Assembly (NCBI GenBank): GCA_022836615.1
Contig: MU405337.1
Span: forward strand, 54,680-118,679
Direction of reading: 5' to 3'
DNA: 64,000 nucleotides
From: Annulohypoxylon bovei var. microspora
Taxonomy: Eukaryota > Ascomycota > Sordariomycetes > Xylariales > Hypoxylaceae
Part shown: positions 11,410 through 22,620 of the stretch, one piece after another
How positions within the stretch are numbered: the stretch's first letter is position 1
Layout: each line of letters starts with the position of its first letter
Position numbers and translations under genes: made by a program
The notes under the pieces: model-generated
Seen by the model: the letters and a program-made list of their open reading frames with translations, nothing else
Told to the model about the DNA's origin: nothing
The model's database searches: none

Positions 11410-12977
11410 TTACGTTCTGGTAGCACAGATCTGTGCTCTGCAGAACATATCCGAATTTGGTACATGAAATACCTCCTCCCTCAAATGAGACCATCGAGCA
11501 GCAGTCAGAAACAGGAAACCGATTATAACAGAACAGCCACCAAACAGTTGAGCATAGAGATAAGAGCCATTTCCGATTCCAATAAGCGCACCAGCTAGCG
11601 GCGGTCCTGTGAGACAAGCCAGACTCCCAACTGCGAGCGCCATGCCAACGCGTTGCCCCATCTTGCTCGGGTCAGTCGTCAACTGAGACAATGTTGACGG
11701 AAATAATGTCTGTACCGCATTGGCGCAGACACCATATATAACAACAAAGACATAGAATCCAACTTTTGTGTGCACCTGACTCCACATAACAAGAGTCAAC
11801 CCTACACCGAAAGAAAATGGAAGCAACGTGGAAAAGGTGCCAAACCACCGGTCAGCCAAGTAAGCTGGAACTATGCGGCCTGGAACACCCGCGCCATTGA
11901 GGATCATGAGTAACGTAAGAGAATCTGACTCGGATATGCCAATGATTTCTTTACCAAATGTGGTGGTCTATGATAAGATATTAGTAATGGAGTATCATCC
12001 ATGCTAAAAGAAGATTTCATCATACTCACATAGAAATAAGCGATGTATAGGCCCCAAAGGATGAAGAATAGGCCTATTGAGAACAAGAGATAGGTTGGCT
12101 CCTTGAAAGCCGCAATATCCACCAACGATCGCTTAACACCGTTACCAAGCCGGCGTGGCCGAGCGAGTATCAATATGATGATAGAGTTGAATAGTACCAC
12201 AAAACCCATAATTCTAATTGTCCAAGGATAGCCGATAGTTTCAGATAATTGGCGAGAAATCTACAGGAGATATTGTAATGTGAGCACTTCATTTCAGCTT
12301 CCACCAGGGCTTGCCATTCTTACCGCGGTAAATATCAAGCCACCGACAGGAGCCCCACAAGCAGCTAGACTGAGCGCGAAAGCTCGTCTTTCAGTGAACC
12401 ATATGGCAACTAGAGTAACACAGGGGGTGAAGGTCATTCCATTGCCTAAACCTTGGACGAGCCCTTGAGCCAGGATGAGTTGCCAATACCGGGAGACTGC
12501 GGAGGTAGCAAAGACTGCGAGGAGCTGTAGTGCGCAGCCGATACATAGGATCGATCGGAAGTAATCCCTATCCATGAGCGGACCTGAAAGTACACCAAGA
12601 AAGAAGAGCAGAAACAGAGACAAGGATCCGACCCACGAAATGGAGGAAGCTGATTCATCCAGAGTTGTTGTCCAGTGACCCTCGAAGAGACCGAAAGACG
12701 AAAAGTAGCCGAAGCCGTTGACTACGAGGAGGAAGCTGACAAAGACCTGACTCCAGGCCCTAAATCCTCCATTGATTTGGTCATGGTTATCCAAGTTAGG
12801 CTCACTCTCAAGCCTCTGAGGAAGCTGAACAGGTAATTCAACTGTCTCATTAGATTTTGAGGAAGCCGTGGGTGTGATCTGAGGCTTCTTCTCTAATACC
12901 ATAATGTCACGCGACATTATAGGAATACTAGAAGAGCTTGTGGACAACGAAGGTACCGGTTCTTGGGAAATAGTCAT
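11410..12977 (-). CDS. MFS transporter, monocarboxylate-transporter-like
   Basis: Three exons, 12977-12324, 12260-12030 and 11967-11410, with introns of 63 nt (GTAAGA/CTGTAG) and 62 nt (GTGAGT, TACTAAT branch, CATAG), both phase 0, giving 480 aa. A Ser/Thr-rich cytosolic N-terminus of about 70 residues is followed by GGFRAWSQVFVSFLLVVNGFGY, the usual fungal MCT start, and about 12 transmembrane segments. QGLVQGLGNGMTFTPCV (TM4) and VPGRIVPAYLADRWFG (loop 8-9) are characteristic. Fungal members export or import carboxylates, riboflavin or secondary metabolites. Its position between the lactonase-like gene and the isocyanide synthase makes a pathway transporter plausible. Confidence 0.92.
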
Positions 12978-13759
12978 GATAGGAAGATATCAAATGGGCT
13001 AATAGAGGTATGAGGTGCTGAGGGTAATATTGGTGTGTATTGGGCCTTGAAGGAGCCGCTAGATACTATATTCTTTTATACATCAAAATATTAACAAGTT
13101 AGCAGTGCCTAGACTGTCTCAACTATACATTCTCGATAAAAATATACGTAAGCCGCCTCAGAGGCAGAAACTTCCAAAAGTCTTACCTCTTACTACCCGA
13201 CCTCAGTATCTCCGGCTTGAATCTTGATTTCAAATTTTCTAAAAAGTCTCATGTCTTAGGAAAAATGGTGGTAATGATTTATCCTAAGTTTCTCCTCACC
13301 GCTCCTTACCTAACGACGCGTGTTACCTACCGTATAGAAAGAAGCCCTCATCATCATCGTACAGTCTGCAAAGAAGGAGGCTTTAGTGCTGAGTATGAAG
13401 AATATCATCGTCATTCATAGGACTCTGAGGTTTCGAGGTCGTTAAAGACTCTTCTATTGCTAATAGAATCTTAGTATGCCAGAAATTGTACTACATGTAG
13501 GTATACTAACAGCAATGGAAATTTATGGCGCATTGTAAGTCGGCATGATTATTCTCCCGCAAATGAAAGAACATCTCAAGCTAACCTAGGTAATTTCCCT
13601 ACTGGGGTGGTTATATATAATATTTTAACGTATTATAAATACCTGGGTACCTAGGTAAGAGATAGATATGATAATTAAGTCTTTATATTAGCCGAAACCT
13701 AGGCTACAACAGGAACCTCGCGTCGTATAATCTCATATCTAATTCCTCGTTAACAAATT
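12978..13759. promoter_or_regulatory. divergent promoter between MFS transporter and isocyanide synthase
   Basis: A 782-nt region separates the divergent transporter and isocyanide synthase genes, so they may share control elements. It is AT-rich and contains a TACCTGGGTACCTAGGTAAG word near 13640. No specific regulator site was identified. Confidence 0.45.
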
Positions 13760-15127
13760 ATGGAGACTCAGTATATTAACATCTCTGCGAAGCAGGAGCA
13801 GAAGCTTCAACAGCTGATGCTCGTGCCCGAAACTAAGCAGATCATCAAACCATCTGCTATTTCTGTTGAAGTCTACGAGATTCCTTCAGATACATCTACG
13901 CCACCAGCTAGTCCCCGATCCCCTTCTTTGGCTCAATTTGAAGATGCCAGTAAGGTTGCTAGCAAAATTCTGGATATACTTGAACGTTATGGTCAACATC
14001 TGGAACCTAAGGGAGGAGAGTCTCATTCCGAAGGGGGAGGTTGGCTTGGGAGATCACTCTTTCTTGGAAAAGTGGAGCAACAGCTCGAAAAGGGGCAGTC
14101 AATTCACATGATCCTCCCAGCTTTTCCCTGGAAGAGTATCAACCGCATCGATAAGGTCACCGGAATCCTACCGGACTTAGGAGAGGAGCTTGCACTCGAT
14201 AAGCTAAATCAGATATGCGAAGACATCAAAACCGTATATCCTCTCGGTGGCAAAGTGATCATTGCTAACGATGGGCTGGTATTTGACGATGTCCTCGGGA
14301 TAACCGATGAGCATACATGGGCCTACTCAGAAGGCCTAATCAACATGGTCCATGAGAAGGGGCTTCGAAACATTCAGATTCTGCGACCTATGGAAATTAT
14401 GGGCTTCACCGAAGGCAAGACGCCCGACAAAGCTTTATACATGTCCTTGGTGCAGAAGTGCCGCGACGAATTGATGGCTCACTACGGGCGCACGGAGCCT
14501 GAGGTACGGCAAATGATGCAAGACGACCCTGATACTCTGCTCACTTATCTCGGCTTTGTGCGCTTTCTCGACGCCGATTTACGATTCAGCCCCGTCACAA
14601 TGGCTGCTAAAGATACAAGTCGCAGGCAATACAAGAAAAAGGTGAAGGAAGTAGCCATCATGATGATGATACGTGCCGAATCATTCACCAAGGTTCTACA
14701 GGCTTACTGCCCTGACTACGTCCGACTTTCAATCCACCAATCGAGTGGCTTGGTCAAGCTTTCAATCCCTCTCATCACTCAAGGCTCTGGGGAGTTTCCT
14801 CGTTCGCCCTGGCACAGCTGCATCGCTCTAGCTCTAGACGGCTCTTACAGTACTGTCCACTCCCAGACTGTGCGCGGATCGCACAATCTAATCCAAAAAG
14901 ACGGACGCGGTTATTACTATCGCGAGAAGTCTGCCTTGTGGGACTGGGAAGATGATGAAGTAATCTTCCAGCCTATGTACCCAAATCGCCTCATCATCAA
15001 ACCTGCGACGTACGTGACGTGGGGGAGGAAAACTCTCTCGGCAATAGAGGGAGAAAAGCTGAAAGGGTTGAGGGAGGCTTATACTAAGGGGTCAATCGAA
15101 GTGCTTGGGTTCGCAAACACGGCGTGA
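13760..15127 (+). CDS. isocyanide synthase (Dit1/PvcA family)
   Basis: Single exon, 455 aa. After a 60-residue low-complexity N-terminus comes a full DIT1_PvcA domain. Visible family motifs are LPAFPWKS (119-126), KVTGILPDLGEELAL (132-146), NDGLVFDDV (170-178) and, near the C-terminus, PWHSCIALALDGSYSTVHS and PMYPNRLIIKP. Family members use ribulose-5-phosphate to convert an amino-acid amine, classically Tyr or Trp, into an isonitrile. Fungal copies anchor copper-linked isocyanide clusters, and yeast Dit1 acts in spore-wall dityrosine synthesis. No fused dioxygenase or NRPS module is present, and neither a P450 nor a TauD partner is seen nearby. Neighbours are an MCT-like transporter and a laccase. 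The amino-acid substrate cannot be read from the sequence. Confidence 0.93.
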   Translation: METQYINISAKQEQKLQQLMLVPETKQIIKPSAISVEVYEIPSDTSTPPASPRSPSLAQFEDASKVASKILDILERYGQHLEPKGGESHSEGGGWLGRSLFLGKVEQQLEKGQSIHMILPAFPWKSINRIDKVTGILPDLGEELALDKLNQICEDIKTVYPLGGKVIIANDGLVFDDVLGITDEHTWAYSEGLINMVHEKGLRNIQILRPMEIMGFTEGKTPDKALYMSLVQKCRDELMAHYGRTEPEVRQMMQDDPDTLLTYLGFVRFLDADLRFSPVTMAAKDTSRRQYKKKVKEVAIMMMIRAESFTKVLQAYCPDYVRLSIHQSSGLVKLSIPLITQGSGEFPRSPWHSCIALALDGSYSTVHSQTVRGSHNLIQKDGRGYYYREKSALWDWEDDEVIFQPMYPNRLIIKPATYVTWGRKTLSAIEGEKLKGLREAYTKGSIEVLGFANTA

Positions 15128-16300
15128 GGGAATCCATATCTGAGAAAAATTAAGCTTGGGCACCTGGATATATAATAATTTATCTGGCGACAATGTACTG
15201 TATCTCTATTTACTTGAGTATCTTTCTTTTCGCAGTTGGGATATCTCTACTCAGATGGATAGATACTAGTTAGCCAGTGCTAGTAGATAGGTATTTTATG
15301 AAAATATTTATGGGCATATCACAAGTGTTCCAATTAGAAAGCATAAGGACTACCTACTATTTTCTCTTAAGGAACAGCTGCACGATTAAAGATGATCTAC
15401 AATACCAAAATTCCATATATGTCCTAGTTAGACTTTAGAATCACCTACCTTACCTGCCTATTCACGAATTCCGGTTCGGTTAGCTCGTAGTATAGTTATG
15501 TATATAGAGATGATATGGCCGTTAGTTTCATCTGTAATCACATTTCACGTGGTCGGGATACCGAGTCAGCATATGCAAATTTATCTCGCACGCTAAATGC
15601 AATGCTGAAAGAGGATATGTTTCTCTCGGCGGAGAATGAAGCCCGCTTAACATTTATGTAATTCTGGCAAGACAGTTCTAGCTCGGGTTTATAATTAGGT
15701 AGGAACTATTTAGTTATATGGGTGGCTTAGGTTACCAAGGCGAATAAGCCCGAACCAGGCTCTATCTTGAAGCGAGGCGTAAAACGGGGGTAGTCTAAAA
15801 AGGAAAGGACTATGTATCACAAGGTCACATTGCCCTAGTTACACGATACCAAAAAGCGAGACGCCTCTACAGGAAGCTGAATATTATACGAAGAGACTAT
15901 CAAAGATATTCGTTACGGACGAGACTAAGAGCTGGAAAATTCTATTGATAAGGCTGATCACTTACAGATATCATGATTCGAATCCTGCGATTTGCGGTGA
16001 ACTCCGAACGTCTGTGACTATTCTATTCTTAATCATGTGTTGGAATCTAGATGTCATGCTTCTCGTTTAACCTCATGAGAAACTCCGCCAGCATAGGTAT
16101 CCTTGAGGCTATACATGATAAATTTAGTTTGTAAAAGATAATACTATTACTTAACTAGCCACAACTATGAATACTTGATACGTACCGATGACTGAGTCGT
16201 ATATATCAATATAATAGGTATGTTATTTGCACACAGGAAAAGAAGAAGAAAAAGCGGCACACTTTACGCAACGGCAAAGCCTTCTAACCCTCCATTTAAA
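15128..16300. other. gene-free intergenic stretch
   Basis: About 1.2 kb of AT-rich sequence between the isocyanide synthase and the laccase, without an open frame worth reporting. It probably holds the isocyanide synthase 3' end and the laccase promoter. Confidence 0.5.
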
Positions 16301-18440
16301 ATGAAGCTTATCGTGGCATTCTGGGCCTATTTGGTATACACAGTCAGGGTCACATATGGCCATGTTATATCTTCTACTGCTACACCGCGGCGTATAACAA
16401 ATGGGTCTGTCAGCATATCAACTAATATCCTTTTATGGTAATGAAGCTAAATATAGATAGGGGATCTAAATGGGGTACTTTGGACTGCCCTAAGTTCCCA
16501 GACTATCTCGAATCAAATGTAGGTTGAATGGCTAAAAAATGAGATGGAATTTCAGTTGCTAAGAGTTTCTTATTTCTAGCCTATGCCTTTTGGAAAACCG
16601 TGGGGGCATTATAGAAATCCATGGGAAAGGATTCCGCACACCGGTGTAACTCGTCACTATACCTTCATTGTTGCCCGCGGTGTTCTCGCTCCTGATGGTT
16701 ACGGTAACTCCACGACGAATTTTCAATATCTGATTCTAGTATCTCTCGACTAATTCTGATGATAGAAAAAAGTGGTATATATGTCAATGGACAATTTCCG
16801 GGTCCTGCAATTGAAGCTAACTGGGGTGATTGGATTGAGGTGCGGGTTCATAACAATATCACATATCAGGAGGAGGGCACTTCGATGCACTGGCACGGAT
16901 TCACCCAAAAAGGGACACAGGTGAGTCTTCAATGTTGCTATTTCGCTACAGCAATGCGGTTCAACCAAGTAACCTTAACTCCTGATAGTGGTTCGACGGC
17001 GTGCCTGGTATTTCACAGTGCCCTATAGCGCCCGGCTCATCTTTCACATATCGTTTTCAGGCCGACAAGTACGGAACTTCCTGGTGGCATTCGCATTACT
17101 CGGCGCAGTATACAGCAGGGTTGTGGGGTCCAATCGTTATCTACGGGCCAAAGCATGCTTCGTATGATGTCGACCTCGGCCCCGTCATGGTCGGCGACTA
17201 TTACCACGACCCTTACCTTGACATCGTCAAAAACGCGGCGACTAATTCAACAGATTTCGATATATACGTTCCATGGTCAGACAACAGCCTCATAAACGGC
17301 AAGAATAACTATAATTGTAGCATGGCCCAGGAAATGGGAAAGAACGCTACGTGCCACTCCGGAGCCGGACTAGCGGAATTTCGGTTCCAACCCGGCAAGA
17401 CCCACAGGCTCCGTCTCGTAAATACCGGCGCGGCAGCACTAGTCCACTTTAGCATCGATGGTCACAAGATGCGGGTAGTTGCAAATGACCTTGAGCCGGT
17501 TGTTCCGTATGAAGCCGACTTCATCACGTTGCATGTCGCACAGCGAACCGATGTCCTAGTCACGGCAGATGCTGATCCGGATCGGACATACTGGATGCGA
17601 TCGACGATATCCCGAAACTGCTCAAACACACATAACGCCGAAGGTTTAGCAGTCATATCATACGAAGGTCATACTAACAAAGTCGTTTCGATGCCCATCA
17701 GCACAATTAACTCTAAGGCGGCAATAGCAGACCAGAAATTGTTTCTGTGTAAGAACGACGACTTAAACAAAACGGTTCCATACTTCCCGATGCCGGTAGA
17801 CAGCCATCCCGACACAGTCGAGACCATAGAGGTCGATCTTTTTACTAATTCCACAGGTCAACATGTCTGGATCATGAACAACCGCACACAATACACCGAT
17901 TACAATGCGCCAATATTACTCGAGGCAAGCCGCCACAACTGGACCTTCCCGGGCGCCGAAGCCAACGTATATAATTTCGGCTCTAACCGCACCGTGCGCA
18001 TCGTACTCAACACCGTCTATCAAGCAGTTCAGTACGTGGTCTTTAAGCACTCTCTTCTTTATCAAGGGGTTACTAACTTACCTCTTTTCGCGCGTAGCCC
18101 TATGCACTTGCATGGCCATAGTTTTCAAGTCCTATCTGAGGGCCCGGGACCTTGGGATGGGAAGACGATTGTTAACCCGCACAACCCACTCCGACGGGAT
18201 ACACACGTGTCGCGCCGCTATGGCCATCTGGTTATCCAGTTCACCACTGACAATCCAGGCGTATGGTCTTATCACTGTCATATTGCCTGGCATGCCTCCA
18301 TGGGATATAATATCATATTTCTCGAAAGACCGGCCGAGCTGTTACGAACTCCTATCCCGTTCATCATGGACCAGACTTGCGTCGATTGGAATAAATGGAC
18401 CAAGAATCATGTTGTAGATCAGATTGACGCGGGGATATAA
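16301..18440 (+). CDS. laccase-type multicopper oxidase (secreted)
   Basis: Multi-exon gene. The start at 16301 gives a signal peptide (MKLIVAFWAYLVYTV...). Exons after that: one ending 16703, then 16766-16920, then 16989-18440, joined by introns 16704-16765 (62 nt, phase 1) and 16921-16988 (68 nt, GTGAGT, phase 0). The junction between the first exon (to about 16440) and the exon starting near 16580 (PFGKPWGHYRNPW) is unresolved. All four copper signatures are intact: HWHGFTQKGTQWFDG, WWHSHYSAQYTAGLWG, HLHGHSF and HCHIAWHASMGYNIIFLE. The C-terminus DAGI resembles the DSGL/DSGI tail of ascomycete laccases. The usual role is one-electron oxidation of phenols coupled to oxygen reduction. Proximity to an isocyanide synthase is notable because fungal isocyanides bind copper. 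Confidence 0.88.
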
Positions 18441-19363
18441 TAATGAACCGCGTTTTATTTCAATAGTATTGTATTTTAGTACTAATTTTTTAATTGGTTG
18501 ATATCCTTATCGATACGCATGGGCCTCAAACTTCAGGTACCTATTTACCCATACAAAGCCCGGTGTAAGCTCTTGTATCTCTCGCGCTACGAAGTACATA
18601 GATCTCTACACTCATCCAATTTCTCGCCCGAATAACTTCTCCAAATCTTCCTTCATCATTAAATAATTGTCTTCATAATACATATAAATGAAAACTCGAT
18701 CAAATAAATTAAGTTGCATTGCAATTGAAGTGTTACTTGTATAGATACAAAGAAATGTATGAAAGTCTGTTGGGCGCTGAAGGCTTTCGCAAATATCATA
18801 TGCGGGCAGTCAGTAGCAATACCTACTTAAACCTGTAATGGTACACGACAGAGCTCAAGAACTAAGAGCTGCACAAATATGGAGCTTATATTCATAAATT
18901 ACTGAAGTCAATATCTATAATCTAAAGTAGATATTGAACCAATATAATACAAGCTTGCAAAGTTATTCAGGTTGAAAGTTAATACCTTCAAAATAAAAGC
19001 ATCTACTGTGGTTGGGGGCTTATCGATAAGAATTCGGCAAATACTTAAATATGGGTCACGAAATTTTCCTAATAAAAAGGGGTAAGACGTTGCTTCTTTA
19101 AACCAAAATGTTCATAATTTGATGATCAGATTAACGCATTGCATGAAATTTAATAATGACCGTATAGAAAATACATATATTGGACGAAATGAGTGGATGC
19201 TAATTTTATCTAGCTAGATAAATACTTATTGTTTTTGTCAAAATTCACAGATGATGAAAAATTCATACTCTTTATAAACCTTACTCATTCGTGTACACCA
19301 TCCTCAACCCGATTCCCATATCGACAACTTGATTTCTGATATCTCAGAAGTGATACCTATGGC
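18441..19363. other. gene-free intergenic stretch
   Basis: AT-rich convergent intergenic region of about 0.9 kb; nothing recognised. Confidence 0.5.
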
Positions 19364-19912
19364 TTAACATTTATGACCCTCGACGATGATATTGTTGTTG
19401 TCCTGCTGGAATACTTGCATGGCTGGGATGACGTTCCCACCATTGAATCCTTCGTAGCCGCAAAAGGCATAGAGATTGTTGACAGCATCACCAATATCTA
19501 CACTATCGATGCAATATTGGGAGTCGCCGGCGCAAATGCTAATGCCTGTGCCATACGAGCAAGAGACAAGCTTGCAAGTATTGGCGTTGGCGCACTTTGC
19601 ATTGGAACCTCCCTTTCTCAGACTACAAACAGATTAGACTCATTGGATATTTTCGGAAGACTGGCGAGGAAGGATCATGCCACTCACTACTTGATACCGT
19701 CGCCGATAGGACCTTCGGTTACTTTGGGATAGTTCGTCAGCCCGCACAGGTTGTTCTAATCGTATGTTAAGTCTTGTTAGTCTTTCACTTATGATTTTAA
19801 GTGCCCGGGGTAGTCTTACACCACGCTTGTAACTTCCCAGCAAAAAGATATCTGCACTAGGTGCAGCGGCAACAAGGCTGCTTGCCATAATAATGAAAGT
19901 GATGAGTTGCAT
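19364..19912 (-). CDS. small secreted cysteine-rich protein (8 Cys)
   Basis: Three exons, 19912-19820, 19755-19688 and 19622-19364, with introns of 64 nt (GTAAGA/GATTAG, phase 0) and 65 nt (GTGAGT/TTGTAG, phase 2), giving 139 aa. Residues 1-17 form a signal peptide ending VAAAP. The mature part contains eight cysteines in the order NNLC, AKC, NTC, VSC, SIC, QYC, AFC and a terminal HKC, with CSYGTGISIC in the middle and NNNIIVEGHKC at the end. Size, secretion signal and even cysteine number fit disulfide-stabilised fungal effectors or antimicrobial proteins. The named family is not recognised. A 119-codon frame on the opposite strand overlaps it and is a shadow. Confidence 0.78.
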
Positions 19913-21173
19913 GATGGCAAATGTTGGGTGGATTTGCTACGAGAAGTCTTTCACTTGGATCTGATGAATTGATGTTTGGCGAGGATGATGTTGATGTTGA
20001 TAGAGTTATAACGCTGAGAAAGTCGGGGTTGAGTTTAACTTTTATATTCGAAATAGTGCCTCTTGTTTCCTACGAAAGCTTAGTGCTTAGGGTACTCAAG
20101 TATCGACCCAACCTGACTTTGTGTATACCTCCTAAGTATTATGTGTACTTACCTTCTATGTTAATGTGATATTTTCCTTACATGCTTCAGGAGGACACCC
20201 TCCTCGTAAGGCTACCTAAGATTAAAGAAGGATCAAGCCACTCATTAAAAAGGCTCCTTGATATTTCCCGAAACACTATTCATAGCAACGGCTTTTATCA
20301 CGATATTAGAAAGTGATAGAATAATGTATTTTAAGTCGTGGGTATTTTCGGCGTGTCGACTTCGAAACATAGATTCAAACCACAACAAGCCATTGTGTTA
20401 CATCCTGAACCAGTGACCTATCAAATCCGGGTTTAAGTAAGATGTAAATTTCAGCTTTACTGAAGTCTTACTTGTTCATGAGGCGCATTATTGCACAATA
20501 CTATAATTATACACGCCACCAGTTTAATAAACTCTTCGGGGACCTCGATGACATAACATAACATTTCATTGCATAATACCTTGGCTTTGAATTTCTAGGA
20601 CGAAATGCCATTTCTTTAACAATGTGTCAGCGTTATTAGGCGATTTTACTCTTTTTATGTCACCCGTATCCTTTCTACAGACTATTCGCTTAGGACGGTA
20701 CCGTGGCTTTGAAACGGTAGTTAACCCCCCTAAAAGATAGATAAGTACGGAGAAATGTCAATTGTCAAGTTAAGTCTCCCAGAATAGTAAGACTTGTCAT
20801 GGTTCATTAGTCTTTAGACAACGGTTCTCCTAGATGATGCATGGCAAGTCACCATAGTGTAAGACTCGAAATTGGAGAATGGTAAATAAATTAATGATTA
20901 GCCTCTCCAGGCTGTAAGGAATGTATACTATGTAGAGCTTTTAAGACTTTTACATTATGTTTATGCCAAATATCCTCAATCTAAAGGACCATTGCCTGCG
21001 ATGGTCGCTATCAATAACTTCCTCCAAAGACTTTTCCAGTTGATATCCAGGTAAAAATTAAAGTCCGATTTGCCAATCATCGGAATGTTGTTGCTGTCAT
21101 CGGATTGCTCCCGAAAGTGGCGGCGAAATTAAAGTTGTACTTCGCTTCTCCCATTTGCGATGCCGCACCCGCT
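19913..21173. other. gene-poor stretch
   Basis: About 1.3 kb without a supportable gene. A short frame at 19921-20169 on the plus strand begins next to the start of the secreted protein gene and is probably chance. Confidence 0.45.
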
Positions 21174-21824
21174 CTAGTTGCGTGCCGGAGGGTGGGGCTT
21201 GTTGGTCGGGGGAGGAGGAGGCGGGGCATCGCGGGCCGCAACCGGGGGAGGGGCCTGCTTGGGAGGAGGAGGGGGGATGTCACGCGCCTGCTTGGGAGGA
21301 GGAGCCTGCTTGGGGGGAGGAGACTGCTTGGGGGGAGGAGGAGGAGCATCCCGAGCCTGCTTGGGAGGTTGCGGCTGCTTAGGAGCCGGAGGAGGAGGGG
21401 GGACATCCCGGGGCGCATTTGGTGGCGGGGGTCCCTTAGGAGTCGGAGGCGGGGGAGGAGCATCCCGGGCCGCATTCGGCGGGGGAGGCTGCTTAGGAGT
21501 AGGAGGGGGAGGAGGGGCATCCCGGGCCGCGTTTGGTGGCGGAGGCTGCTTAGGAGCAGGTGGCGGCGGGGGAGCGACTCCACGAGCCGCCTTTGGTGGT
21601 GGTGGCTGCTTGGGAGCCGGAGGAGGAGGAGGAACGTCACGTCCCTGGTGGGGAGGAGACGGCTTGGCCGGAGGAGGAGGAGGGGGAAGCTTGCTATCAT
21701 CCCGCTTCACTGCCGGAGGAGGCGGGGCTGGTAGAGGAGTCTTGGTCGGCTTCGGCGGGTGATCAGCCGGCATGGCAACAGCCATGGAGACGAGAAGAGT
21801 CGTTGCAAAAGTAGCGAACTTCAT
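21174..21824 (-). CDS. secreted proline-rich tandem-repeat protein
   Basis: Single exon, 216 aa. A clear signal peptide (MKFATFATTLLVSMAVAMP) is followed by a short region ending in a Kex2-like dibasic site, VKR (about 39-41), then about nine imperfect repeats of 15-20 residues, of the form RDxPPPPPxPKQPPPPxxA. Each unit starts with an Arg-Asp pair and contains runs of 4-6 prolines. The sequence predicts an extended polyproline-II rod, secreted or cell-wall associated, and no enzyme domain. The repeats make long shadow frames on both strands. The 5' leader carries a CAA-repeat tract. A structural wall protein is the simplest reading; a processed repeat precursor is less likely because internal dibasic sites are missing. 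Confidence 0.82.
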   Translation of the reverse strand: MKFATFATTLLVSMAVAMPADHPPKPTKTPLPAPPPPAVKRDDSKLPPPPPPAKPSPPHQGRDVPPPPPAPKQPPPPKAARGVAPPPPPAPKQPPPPNAARDAPPPPPTPKQPPPPNAARDAPPPPPTPKGPPPPNAPRDVPPPPPAPKQPQPPKQARDAPPPPPKQSPPPKQAPPPKQARDIPPPPPKQAPPPVAARDAPPPPPPTNKPHPPARN

Positions 21825-21920
21825 ATTGTCGGTTTCTCGTTAGAGTTGAGAGTAGTTGAGATGTAAATGGTTTTGGTTTGAGAGTAAAGTGGTTGTTTGA
21901 TGCTGAGTGTTGTAGTAGTA

Positions 21921-21951
21921 GTTGTTGTTGTTGTTGTTGTTGTTGTTGTTG
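21921..21951. repeat. (GTT)n / (CAA)n microsatellite in 5' leader
   Basis: Ten GTT units on the plus strand, read as CAA repeats on the minus strand about 100-130 nt upstream of the proline-rich gene's ATG. CA-rich leaders are unstructured and common in highly translated fungal mRNAs; that role is inferred. Confidence 0.8.
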
Positions 21952-22191
21952 CTGATGAGTAAAATATTTCGAGAGGATTGAGTCTGGGAGCTGAGGACTT
22001 TATATCTTTCGATGAGGGCATACAAAGTTCAATCTCATCTATTGAGCACTGATGATGTGATTATCTCTTAGCTATCCGCGTCGTCATCCTTCTCAAAGAT
22101 CCATAGATCATCAGTGATCTTCGTTGACCAATGCGTACCCTACGCGGTGCTACCGGTATGAAAACATCTCCATATTTGCGAAAGAACTCCT

Positions 22192-22620
22192 TCAGAGAAC
22201 CGCAAGTCGACATTTCTCATTACATGATGTAAATTGAAGTTGCCCTGTCGTGGTCCTGTGCCGGAGGCTGATCCTCACAAATTCTAGCTCGAAACATGTC
22301 AGGAAAGAATTGAATTCAGCCATTTTGTCACAGCTTACGACGCCGCGTTTATTGCTTAACAGGGGAAATAACCATTCAAGCTTAAGCTCACGACATGAAA
22401 TAGGGTGATGTCGTTGTTCGTTAGTGGAGGCGACTGCGGTCAGTGTGGAGCTGGGCTTGGGAGAGCTTGCGTGTCCTGCGTCTTGAATGCCGGCACCCCT
22501 GTAAATAATCAAGCTAATTTGAACGTCTTCTGCCGTCCGTTCCTCCTCACCCCAGTCTAGACCATTCCTACTTAGGTAATATTCAAACAAGGACGCGTTT
22601 AAATCTAAATCTGAAGACAT
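22192..22620 (-). CDS. hypothetical protein
   Basis: A 142-codon open frame with no recognised domain, signal peptide or membrane segment. Composition is protein-like (acidic N-terminus, central Ser/Thr-rich part, Cys-containing C-terminus), but nothing confirms expression. Confidence 0.3.
   Translation of the reverse strand: MSSDLDLNASLFEYYLSRNGLDWGEEERTAEDVQISLIIYRGAGIQDAGHASSPKPSSTLTAVASTNEQRHHPISCRELKLEWLFPLLSNKRGVVSCDKMAEFNSFLTCFELEFVRISLRHRTTTGQLQFTSCNEKCRLAVL

Noticed and set aside
17905..18417. 170-codon frame inside the laccase exon
   Set aside because: Out-of-frame shadow of the multicopper oxidase; the laccase frame carries intact copper motifs.
19373..19732. 119-codon plus-strand frame
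   Set aside because: It is antisense to the spliced secreted cysteine-rich gene, whose signal peptide, introns and cysteine pattern are much better supported.
21178..21762. Glycine-rich and arginine-rich long frames on both strands over the proline-rich gene
   Set aside because: They are by-products of the GC-rich repeat; only the minus-strand frame with signal peptide and regular repeats makes protein sense.
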